Below, in pieces: positions 56,365 through 64,000 of a DNA stretch of 64,000 nucleotides. The translations under genes and the position numbers were made by a program. The notes below the pieces were generated by a model. It saw only the letters and a program-made list of their open reading frames with translations, was not told where the DNA came from and made no database searches. Numbering within the stretch: the first letter of the stretch is position 1; every line of letters starts with the position of its first letter. Source of the DNA: Pseudomonas sp. LP_7_YM (GTDB taxonomy: Bacteria; Pseudomonadota; Gammaproteobacteria; Pseudomonadales; Pseudomonadaceae); the NCBI RefSeq assembly GCF_004364435.1, contig NZ_SOCT01000002.1, positions 372,001 through 436,000 on the forward strand, read 5' to 3'.

Positions 56365-59300
56365 ATGGTTGATTTATATACCGCACCGGCGTCCGGCCGT
56401 TTGTGGAACCTCCCCGAATATTTAGATTCGGTGAACAGAATGACGACCTCCATTATTCCGAAGGACTCCATCGATGCACTTATCGCCAGGCAGGTGCCTG
56501 CCTGGATGCGAAATACTTCTGTCGACAAGTTGCGAGCGCTGCATTGCGCATTGCAGCAACAGGAAACCAATGCGCAGCACCTGCATCAGCTGACCGAGCT
56601 CATCCCGACGCTGGAGGCCTTCGCCACCCCGCTGCTGGAAAAGGCCATGCAGGACCGGTTTGCCGTGGAAGTCGACGCCCGCCGCAGCGTTGTTCAGTCT
56701 GTGCGCAGGCTTGCACAACCAGCAGTAGTGGCAAGCCTTTCCCCACCCTATCGGACCCTTACCACCGAGCAAAACCTGCTCACGGCGGCGCTGCTCAACT
56801 TCACCGTAGATGAGACGAAACAAAATGCGTTTGTCCGTTCAACGCTACGCACGGCGTCCAATCAGACGCTGGAGGTCGGGTTCGAGCAGTTTGCTCAGCT
56901 GTGTCGTGAGCTTGACCTGGGGGGGCAGTATCAGCGTGCCCTTGGCTCGCAGCTGTGGCCGCAACATGCCGACGGCACTCCCGATGATGCCGCGCGCGCG
57001 ACGGTGCAAGCATTGTTCGAAGAAGCGCCGCGTGCGCAGTTGGATGTGACGATTCGGCTGGCAGCATTGAAGGGGCAGATAAGCCAGCGTACTTATCGGC
57101 GCCTGTTGCCGGTCGCGGCCCGCGATCCGATTGTGCCAAGCGACCCGGCGGTTCTGAGGCCCCGCCAGGTCATGCTGCTGGGCAAGACGATTTTTGGTGT
57201 CATCGCCTTTGAGGTTCGAGCAAGTCCGGTCGACGCCTCTATTGAAAGCCTGATCGTCTGGATTCCCGACGACCCGATAGGCGCCCTGCAACTGCACGGT
57301 TCCTGGTCAGCGTTTTACCTGGCACTGGGCTTGCGACTGTGTAAGGCGCAGTACCGCGAATTCTTCATGCGCTTCATAGGCGAGCGCGATCGTGCTGCCT
57401 TCGCAATGACGTTGAACCAACTGGTCGCCATGACCCCTCCATCGACCGCATTGCAACTGGATGGCCGTCATCGCGCCATCGAACAGCCTTTGTTCCAATA
57501 CCTGGGTAAACAGCGCATCGACACGATCTTCGAGGATGCCAGGATGCTGGCTGTACCGACCGACGATGAAAACCGCCAGACGCAAGTCGAACGGCAGCAG
57601 GCGTACCTGGATGCCGGTCTGAGCCTGCTCAATCTTGCGGGGTTTGTTGTTCCCGGGCTGGGCTTGGCCATGCTTGGCGTGGCGGCTGCGCAGATTGCAG
57701 AGGAGGTGTATGAAGGCTATCAGGACTGGCAATTGGGTGACCGTCAGGCAGCGCTGAGCCATCTGTTTAGCGTCGCCGAAAACATTGTTGCAACCGCTGC
57801 CTTCTCTGCGGGCGGTGCTGTGGTCGGTCGCGTACTGGAGCGTTCGCGATTCGTCGATGGTCTGTATCCGATATGCACGGAGGCTGGGCGGTTCAAGCTC
57901 TGTGCCGATGACCTTGGTGCCTATGAGGTGCAAGACACAGGGCTGGCAGTGGGACAACAGGGCAGGGTCGAGGAGCGCACTCACTTGCGCTTGCACGATG
58001 CCACGTATCAGATCAGAACGGACGGGCTCAAAGGCACGACACGGATCGTCCACCCGCAACGTGGCGGCGCCCATGAACCGCTGCTCGAACATAACGGCGC
58101 CGGTGGCTGGCGTCATGCAATGGAACAGCCGCATTACTGGAGCGGCGAGGGGCATACGCTTCGGCGGCTGGGGCGACGCTTTTGCGCATTGTCCGATGAG
58201 GGCGCCCGCGCAGTGCTACAAAGCACCGGCTTCACCGTAGCGCGCCTGCGCCGTCTGCATGTCGAGAATGCGCCACCGCCTGCACGATTGCTGGATGCTG
58301 CGCAACGTTACGAACTGCATGAGCAATTCCCTGCATTGCGCGATGAAGCCTTCGAGGAAGTTTTCGCGTCACGCCAGGTCGTCCCTGACGAGGCGCAACG
58401 GCTATTGAGGCGCGATTTCACGAGCCTGACGGCACGCGGCGCGCAGGAAATCGTCGAGCGGGCCAGTGGTGAGCAGGTTGAGCAGATGTTGGCAAACCAG
58501 CGCGTGCCGCTGGCATTGGCTGAGCAGGCACGATGGTTGTCACGCGACAGCCGGCTGGATCGGGCTTGTGCCGGCCTGCGGCAGGCGTCCGCGGTTACTG
58601 CTGATACCGAAAAGCTTGCGTTGGGCCTTATTGAAAACCTGGCGCCTTGGCCGGCGACGGTGCGGGTGGAACTGCGCGATGGTTCGCCCGGTGGCGCATT
58701 GAAAGCGCAGACGGGATCCTTGGAGGCTTCGCAGGTTTTGTACATTTATAAACGTGCGCGTGGTTATCGCACGATGCTTGCACCGGGGCATGCGCAACCC
58801 GTTTCGTCAGGCGCCGACAGCCTGATGTCCTCATTGCTTCTGTGTCTGGACGACAGGCAAAAACGCTTGCTGGGCAGCGCTGAGCTGGACGAAGCCGGAC
58901 TTATCGATGTGCTGGCGCACAAAGCTGGCAGTCAACGCGAGTTGGCGTCGCGCTTGATCGGCCAGACGCCGGTGGGCATAGGGGTGCGGCCGCCGGTTCG
59001 GTGGGGTGACGGACGTCTTGGCTATCCGCTCAGCGGCCGTGCCGAGAGCAGTCGACAGGCGATCAGACGAAGCATCCGGGAGGTGTTCCCGGCCATGAGC
59101 GATATTGGCCTGGAGAATTACCTGCTCGAAGTTTCGGCGCGCCACGTGGATTTATGGGCGCATGCTCATCAGCTTCATGAGCAGCTGGACGGGCTGCGCG
59201 AGGTCTTGCAGCAGTGGCGGGAACAGCATACCGGCGTGTTTGATCGAATGAGGCGGCAGAGGGTTGCCCATGCCCTGCGCCGTTGCTGGCGCCGCGAAAT

Positions 59301-60801
59301 ACCAGAACACTTGAACGGCGGATTCGCGCTGAGCATCAATGGCGAGCGGGTGGGCGACCTTCCCGTGCTCCCGGCAGGTATGGAGTTTCCCCATGTCACC
59401 CACTTGAGGCTTCGTAATATGTCGCTGACAGAACTTCACCCCGACTTTCTCCAGCGCTTCAGGAACCTGGTCGAACTGGACCTTCGCGATAATCGGCTTA
59501 GATCAATTCCCTCAGGCATCGAGCATCTTGCACAACTCCAGCAGCTGCGTCTGACCAACAATCAGATCGCCATGGATGCTGAGAGCAACCGTCGACTGGC
59601 AGCCTTGACGCGTCTGCGGCGCCTTGACCTCAGCCACAATCCTTTGGGGCAGGCGCCAGAACTGCAAAGCCTGATGTGCTTGCGTGAAGTCTCGTTGCGG
59701 TTCACAGGCTTGACCCAGTTACCCGTGGGGGCGCAGAACCTGCCTTGGGGAGGGATGACCGATTTGCGCAACAATCGACTGCGTCATCTGCGTCAGGACG
59801 TACACAGTTTGCGAATCCGTCTTCAGGGGATGGTGGTGCATGACAATCCGCTGACTGAAACGGACACTGCAAGCAGGGAGCAGGCGTCGGAAGCTACCGC
59901 TTCCGGCAGCGTGGCCTTATTCCGCCATCGATCAGTCGATGAAGTCACCCGCGAACAGTGGCTGGTCGACTCTGTGGGCGAGGTGCGTACGGCACGTCAG
60001 GCTTACTGGTCGATGTTGCGGGATGTGGCTAATTCGGACGACTTCTTTCGTTTCCTTGCCGACTTCGCCGATACCTCGGATTTCCATGCTCACCCTGTGT
60101 ATTACCGGGCTCGCATCTGGAGGATCATGGAGGCCTGCGCTCAGAACGAAGAGCTGTGCAGCCTGTTGTTTACCCAGGTTTCCGGCCCGCGGACCTGCCA
60201 GGACCGCCTCCTGCTGACGCTCAGCCACCTCGAAACCCGCCTCTATGTAAACACCGTGACAGCCGGGCTGCCGATCGCCGAGCAAGAGGAATATTTGATG
60301 CGCGTCGGTCGCTCGTTGTTTCGCCTTGATGAAGTGGATCGCGCCGCATCCCGGCACTTAGAGCTGATGCGTCGCCAGAACAGGCTCAACATCGATGACA
60401 TCGAGGTCTACCTGACTTACAGGGTCCGCTTGGCAGGACCACTCGGGCTGCCCGCACAACCCAACAGCTTGCACTATGAAATGTTCAGCGGGGTCTCGGC
60501 AGATGACATCAACAATGCCCGGCTAGCCGTGTTCCGGGCCGAGACCCGGGAAAGCGTCTGCGCGTCGCTGGCTGAACGGGACTTCTGGCAGGAGTACCTT
60601 CATAACCGCTATCTGGAACGCTTCGAAGCCATGGCGGAGCCTTTCCACACCCGCCTTGCACTGGCCGAGGAAGCATCACCGCAATCCGGAGAACAGGCCT
60701 ATGTGGAGCAGAGCAACAGGCTGATGCAGGAAATGAACGCTGCAGAGCGGGCGCTGTTTCTGACACTGACTCAAGAGGCTTACGCACGCTCGCAGATTTG
60801 A
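56365..60801 (+). CDS. Giant LRR-NEL protein, predicted E3 ubiquitin ligase effector
   Basis: A 1478-residue protein. The long N-terminal region is of the DUF6543 type, with a hydrophobic helical hairpin near residues 415-490 (LLNLAGFVVPGLGLAMLGVA). Leucine-rich repeats cover about 1007-1150 (HVTHLRLRNMSLTELHPDFL, LVELDLRDNRLRSIPSGI). The end is a NEL domain with Cys1278 in RTCQDRLLLTLSH, the CxD active site of IpaH/SspH-type ligases. ATG 56365 with AAGGG is chosen; GTG 56353 or ATG 56440 are alternatives. NEL proteins ubiquitinate host proteins after secretion. No convincing hrp box was found upstream. Confidence 0.88.
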   Translation: MVDLYTAPASGRLWNLPEYLDSVNRMTTSIIPKDSIDALIARQVPAWMRNTSVDKLRALHCALQQQETNAQHLHQLTELIPTLEAFATPLLEKAMQDRFAVEVDARRSVVQSVRRLAQPAVVASLSPPYRTLTTEQNLLTAALLNFTVDETKQNAFVRSTLRTASNQTLEVGFEQFAQLCRELDLGGQYQRALGSQLWPQHADGTPDDAARATVQALFEEAPRAQLDVTIRLAALKGQISQRTYRRLLPVAARDPIVPSDPAVLRPRQVMLLGKTIFGVIAFEVRASPVDASIESLIVWIPDDPIGALQLHGSWSAFYLALGLRLCKAQYREFFMRFIGERDRAAFAMTLNQLVAMTPPSTALQLDGRHRAIEQPLFQYLGKQRIDTIFEDARMLAVPTDDENRQTQVERQQAYLDAGLSLLNLAGFVVPGLGLAMLGVAAAQIAEEVYEGYQDWQLGDRQAALSHLFSVAENIVATAAFSAGGAVVGRVLERSRFVDGLYPICTEAGRFKLCADDLGAYEVQDTGLAVGQQGRVEERTHLRLHDATYQIRTDGLKGTTRIVHPQRGGAHEPLLEHNGAGGWRHAMEQPHYWSGEGHTLRRLGRRFCALSDEGARAVLQSTGFTVARLRRLHVENAPPPARLLDAAQRYELHEQFPALRDEAFEEVFASRQVVPDEAQRLLRRDFTSLTARGAQEIVERASGEQVEQMLANQRVPLALAEQARWLSRDSRLDRACAGLRQASAVTADTEKLALGLIENLAPWPATVRVELRDGSPGGALKAQTGSLEASQVLYIYKRARGYRTMLAPGHAQPVSSGADSLMSSLLLCLDDRQKRLLGSAELDEAGLIDVLAHKAGSQRELASRLIGQTPVGIGVRPPVRWGDGRLGYPLSGRAESSRQAIRRSIREVFPAMSDIGLENYLLEVSARHVDLWAHAHQLHEQLDGLREVLQQWREQHTGVFDRMRRQRVAHALRRCWRREIPEHLNGGFALSINGERVGDLPVLPAGMEFPHVTHLRLRNMSLTELHPDFLQRFRNLVELDLRDNRLRSIPSGIEHLAQLQQLRLTNNQIAMDAESNRRLAALTRLRRLDLSHNPLGQAPELQSLMCLREVSLRFTGLTQLPVGAQNLPWGGMTDLRNNRLRHLRQDVHSLRIRLQGMVVHDNPLTETDTASREQASEATASGSVALFRHRSVDEVTREQWLVDSVGEVRTARQAYWSMLRDVANSDDFFRFLADFADTSDFHAHPVYYRARIWRIMEACAQNEELCSLLFTQVSGPRTCQDRLLLTLSHLETRLYVNTVTAGLPIAEQEEYLMRVGRSLFRLDEVDRAASRHLELMRRQNRLNIDDIEVYLTYRVRLAGPLGLPAQPNSLHYEMFSGVSADDINNARLAVFRAETRESVCASLAERDFWQEYLHNRYLERFEAMAEPFHTRLALAEEASPQSGEQAYVEQSNRLMQEMNAAERALFLTLTQEAYARSQI

Positions 60802-60820
60802 CAAAGGCGACGTTTGAGGC

Positions 60821-60862
60821 CGCCCGAAAGAACCGCTGATCTGCGGATATTGGGCGGTTTAT
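60821..60862. terminator. Hairpin between the NEL gene and glpD
   Basis: CCGCCC near 60821 pairs with GGGCGG near 60852, with an inner CCGC/GCGG hairpin, and TTTATT follows. It lies between two convergent genes and suits termination of the NEL transcript. Confidence 0.65.
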
Positions 60863-60866
60863 TGTG

Positions 60867-62405
60867 TCAGGCGGCTTGCACGCGCGAGCGCCGCAATTGG
60901 GCTTGCTGCAGGTATTCCTTGAGCGCCTGTTGTTCGAATCCGGCCAGCGACAGGCCCAATTTGGTCCGCCGCCAAAGGATATCTTCGACCGTGTTTGCCC
61001 ATTCCTCGTCGCACAGGTAATCCACTTCACCGCTGTACAGTCCGCCGCCCAGATGTTCACCCAGGTCCGTCAGACCTTGCGCGCCCTCGACGATGCGCCA
61101 GCTACGAGAACCGTACGTGATCGCCCAGCGCTTGGCCGTCTCGGCCGGTAGCCAAGGGCAACGCTGTTGCAACTCGACAGCCAGTGCCGCAGGTGTGGTC
61201 ATGTTCTCACCGCCTGGAAGGCTGGCCTTGACGGTCCAGCCCGGTTTCATTTGCGTGAAAAACGGCGCCAGTTGCTGCATGGCCGATTCCGCGAGCTTGC
61301 GGTAGGTGGTCAGCTTGCCGCCGAACACCGAAAGGATCGGCGCCTCACCTGCGTCGCCCGACAGCGACAGGGTGTAGTCGCGGGTGATCGCTGACGGGTT
61401 ATCCGACTCGTCATTGCACAGCGGACGCACGCCTGAGTAAGTGCGAAGGATGTCGGCCCGGCTGAGTTGCTTGTTGAAGTGCTCATTAACGATCTTCAGC
61501 AGGTAATCGGTTTCGCCTTCGGTAATCGCCACCTTCGACGGATCGCCCGTGTATTCGCGGTCGGTGGTGCCGATGATAGTGAAGCGTTCCAGATACGGAA
61601 TAGCGAACACGATGCGCTGATCTTCGTTTTGCAGAATGAACGCGTTCTCGCCCTCATAGAGTTTTGGCACGATCAGATGGCTGCCTTGAATCAGGCGAAT
61701 CCCGTATTGTGACTCCAGCTTCAGATCTTCGCGAATGAATTTGGCTACCCATGGACCAGCCGCGTTCACCAGCGCCTTGGCGCGAATCGAGAACAGGCTG
61801 CCGTCTGCACGTTCCATGTCCAGGTGCCATTGCCCGGCATTTCGACTCGCGCTCACACAGCGCGTCCCGGTATGGATGTGGGCACCATTCTCACGTGCCG
61901 CCATCGCGTTTAGCACCACCAGACGCGCATCATCGACCCAGCAGTCGGAATATTCGAACCCGCGGGTAATGTTCGGCTTCAGAGGGCTGTTGCGGTCGAA
62001 GCGCAGGCTTTTCGAGGCCGGGAGTTTTTCGCGTTTACCCAGGTGGTCATACAGAAACAGGCCGGCGCGGATCATCCACGCCGGACGCAGGTGCGGACGA
62101 TGCGGCAACACGAAGCGCATGGGTTTGACGATATGCGGTGCCTTTTCCAGCAACACTTCACGCTCGGCGAGCGCTTCGCGCACCAGACGAAACTCGTAAT
62201 GCTCCAGATAACGCAGGCCGCCGTGAATCAGCTTGCTGCTGGCTGAAGAGGTGTGGCTGGCCAGGTCGTCCTTTTCGCAAAGGAACACCGAAAGGCCGCG
62301 CCCCGAGGCATCCGCTGCGATACCGACGCCATTGATGCCACCGCCGATCACGGCAATGTCGTAAACCTCGGAGAGGGCGGGGGTTGGCAAGGCGCAATGG
62401 GCCAT
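60867..62405 (-). CDS. glpD: Aerobic glycerol-3-phosphate dehydrogenase
   Basis: A 512-residue FAD enzyme with the N-terminal dinucleotide fold DIAVIGGGINGVGIAADASG and the family signatures HTSSASSKLIHGGLRYLEHY and GGKLTTYRKLAE. It oxidises glycerol-3-phosphate to dihydroxyacetone phosphate at the inner membrane, feeding electrons to quinone. ATG 62405-62403 follows AGGAG. Upstream inverted and direct repeats are probable GlpR operators; glpR and glpK lie upstream on the same strand. Confidence 0.96.
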   Translation of the reverse strand: MAHCALPTPALSEVYDIAVIGGGINGVGIAADASGRGLSVFLCEKDDLASHTSSASSKLIHGGLRYLEHYEFRLVREALAEREVLLEKAPHIVKPMRFVLPHRPHLRPAWMIRAGLFLYDHLGKREKLPASKSLRFDRNSPLKPNITRGFEYSDCWVDDARLVVLNAMAARENGAHIHTGTRCVSASRNAGQWHLDMERADGSLFSIRAKALVNAAGPWVAKFIREDLKLESQYGIRLIQGSHLIVPKLYEGENAFILQNEDQRIVFAIPYLERFTIIGTTDREYTGDPSKVAITEGETDYLLKIVNEHFNKQLSRADILRTYSGVRPLCNDESDNPSAITRDYTLSLSGDAGEAPILSVFGGKLTTYRKLAESAMQQLAPFFTQMKPGWTVKASLPGGENMTTPAALAVELQQRCPWLPAETAKRWAITYGSRSWRIVEGAQGLTDLGEHLGGGLYSGEVDYLCDEEWANTVEDILWRRTKLGLSLAGFEQQALKEYLQQAQLRRSRVQAA

Positions 62406-62466
62406 CGGGAACTCCTGTCTGGTATCTGAACACACCCGGAGTGCTGCAAATACTAAAGGCGAATTC

Positions 62467-62480
62467 GAACATTTATGTTC
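62467..62480 (-). promoter_or_regulatory. Palindrome upstream of glpD, likely GlpR operator
   Basis: GAACATTTATGTTC is a perfect inverted repeat (6-base arms, TT centre), 62 bp before the glpD start. It shares AACAT/GAACA elements with the repeats at 62557-62574, as expected for multiple GlpR sites. Confidence 0.6.
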
Positions 62481-62556
62481 ATTTCCGAAAATAGTAACGC
62501 AATAACGCATTCCTCACCACTCGGTATTGATTGAAAATACTGATTGGGAAGCGGTC

Positions 62557-62574
62557 AACGAACAAAAACGAACA
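62557..62574 (-). promoter_or_regulatory. Direct repeats upstream of glpD, possible GlpR half-sites
   Basis: The element ACGAACA occurs twice, separated by three bases, within 62557-62574. A DeoR-type regulator such as GlpR commonly binds such repeated elements. The remaining glpD-glpR gap shows no other feature. Confidence 0.45.
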
Positions 62575-62700
62575 TCAAGAGGGGCGGGCGATGCTGGATC
62601 GCAGCGCAGATGAATGGCTCACGATTCAGCTCGGGCGCAGGACGCCTGTGAAGGCGAATATAGTCGCGCCTACCGTTTGGAGCGTCTGAGACGCCAGCGC

Positions 62701-63456
62701 CTAAACCACTTCCAGGCGAATCTTGTTTTGCGTCAGCAGTTGCGCCAATGCGGGGACGGGCGGCTGATCGGTGACCAGGCAGTCAATCAGGGTGATCGGA
62801 CCCAGGCGCACCATGGCGTTGCGACCGAACTTGCTGGAGTCTGCGGCCAGAATGACCTGACGTGCATTGGCGATGATCGCTTGGGATACGCGCACTTCCT
62901 GGTAATCGAAATCCAACAGGCTACCGTCCTCGTCGATGCCGCTGATCCCCACCAGCGCGAAGTCGACCTTGAACTGGGTGATGAAATCCACGCTCGCCTG
63001 ACCCACAACGCCGCCGTCGCGGCGTACGTTGCCACCGGCCAGCAGGACTTCGAAGTCATCCTTGCCGCTGAGGATCGAGGCCACGTGCAGGTTATTGGTG
63101 ATAATTTTCAGGTGATTGTGATTGAGCAGGGCGCGGGCGATGGATTCGGTGGTGGTGCCGATATTAATGAACAGCGAGGCGTGATCCGGTATCTGGGCGG
63201 CAATCGCTTCGGCAATGCGTTGTTTCTCATCGCGCATCTGATCGGCACGCATGGCGTACGCGGTGTTCTCGATGCTGGAATCGTAGGCGGCACCCCCATG
63301 GTAGCGGCGCAGCAGGTTCATTTCCGCCAGTTGATTGATATCGCGCCGAATGGTTTGCGGGGTGACGACGAACGATTGGGCCATTTCCTCGATGCTGACA
63401 TAGCCGCGATCACGGACCAGCTCGAGGATCTGCTGTTGACGGGGTGGCAGATTCAT
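62701..63456 (-). CDS. glpR: DeoR-family glycerol-3-phosphate regulon repressor
   Basis: A 251-residue repressor: an N-terminal DeoR helix-turn-helix ([20 protein letters not shown], then [15 protein letters not shown]) and a sugar-phosphate-binding isomerase-like domain ([35 protein letters not shown]). GlpR represses glycerol genes and is released by glycerol-3-phosphate. The start ATG 63456-63454 gives the usual [10 protein letters not shown]-terminus. It lies between glpK and glpD as is typical for Pseudomonas. Confidence 0.95.
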   Translation of the reverse strand: MNLPPRQQQILELVRDRGYVSIEEMAQSFVVTPQTIRRDINQLAEMNLLRRYHGGAAYDSSIENTAYAMRADQMRDEKQRIAEAIAAQIPDHASLFINIGTTTESIARALLNHNHLKIITNNLHVASILSGKDDFEVLLAGGNVRRDGGVVGQASVDFITQFKVDFALVGISGIDEDGSLLDFDYQEVRVSQAIIANARQVILAADSSKFGRNAMVRLGPITLIDCLVTDQPPVPALAQLLTQNKIRLEVV

Positions 63457-63635
63457 TTTTCTTCCTTCGGGCAATGGCACCCATGATGCCGCAGGCAGCC
63501 ATTACCTGTCAGCCGGAAAAAGAATCTCCTGTCTGATACGTAGTCCAGCAAACAGCACGGCTTTCCAGCGGTGGTGGTGTGTCAGTCAGCTATTCATCAA
63601 CTGACGCACCGCTGCCGTTGGCACGCCGGACTGTG

Positions 63636-64000
<365 letters not shown>

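Noticed and set aside
56407..56432. GGAACC as half of a HrpL (hrp) box before the NEL gene
   Set aside because: No CCACnnA follows at 15-16 bases, and it lies within the chosen coding sequence.

Overview
The window is a chromosomal segment of a fluorescent Pseudomonas, most probably of the P. syringae group. Three things point there: the algU-mucA-mucB-mucD-lepA-lepB-rnc-era-recO-pdxJ order, protein sequences close to remembered P. syringae homologues, and REP-type hairpins between operons. The assignment rests on recall of families and synteny, not on a database search. No rRNA, tRNA, CRISPR array or complete insertion sequence was recognised.

Layout. 1-5340: sdhE-ygfX, then the envelope-stress operon algU-mucA-mucB-mucD behind two AlgU-type promoters; nadB, usually found just upstream of algU, is absent and mucC is missing. 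5510-11902: housekeeping run lepA-lepB-DUF4845-rnc-era-recO-pdxJ. 11993-17399 (minus strand): cmoB-cmoA, a deletion scar that fused the remains of a divergent reductase/LysR pair, a chagasin-type inhibitor (icp) and a second Lon-like protease (AsrA type). 17415-26110: a damaged cupredoxin-like gene coupled to a GGDEF/EAL protein, membrane glucose dehydrogenase gcd, an apparent porin remnant, and a ZnuD-type TonB receptor behind a clear Zur box. 26300-28744: VF530-like protein, a Pr6Pr membrane protein, and a YqjI/YqjH-like metal-reductase pair with a palindromic operator.

28745-33280 is an accessory island, visibly richer in A+T. It carries a methyltransferase, a RarD/EamA permease and a covalent-flavin amine oxidase of the sarcosine / N-methyltryptophan oxidase family, head to tail, flanked by gene debris and a transposase-like remnant. 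I do not recognise this cassette and consider it the best candidate here for an undescribed small-molecule pathway.

33287-44743: opgC, a gtrA-gtrB-GT39 glycosylation operon, a conserved hypothetical gene, Zur-linked ribosomal protein L31B, ddl-nudix, metR/metE, and a FrnE-like DsbA. 44863-49191: a GntR / ADP-ribosylglycohydrolase / NCS1 permease / PfkB kinase operon resembling E. coli yegWUTV but with a different transporter class. 49338-56344: the acidic amino-acid system, aauR-aauS and aatJQMP, with a sigma-54 promoter and an AauR-like operator. 56365-60801: a giant LRR-NEL E3 ubiquitin ligase-like protein whose start lies about 20 bp from that AauR site. 60867-64000: glpD-glpR-glpK (partial).

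Functionally the window links envelope stress and proteolysis (AlgU/MucD/Lon-like/Icp), metal homeostasis (two Zur sites, YqjI/YqjH), translation-related housekeeping, and host-associated nutrition (glutamate/aspartate and glycerol uptake next to an effector-like ubiquitin ligase).
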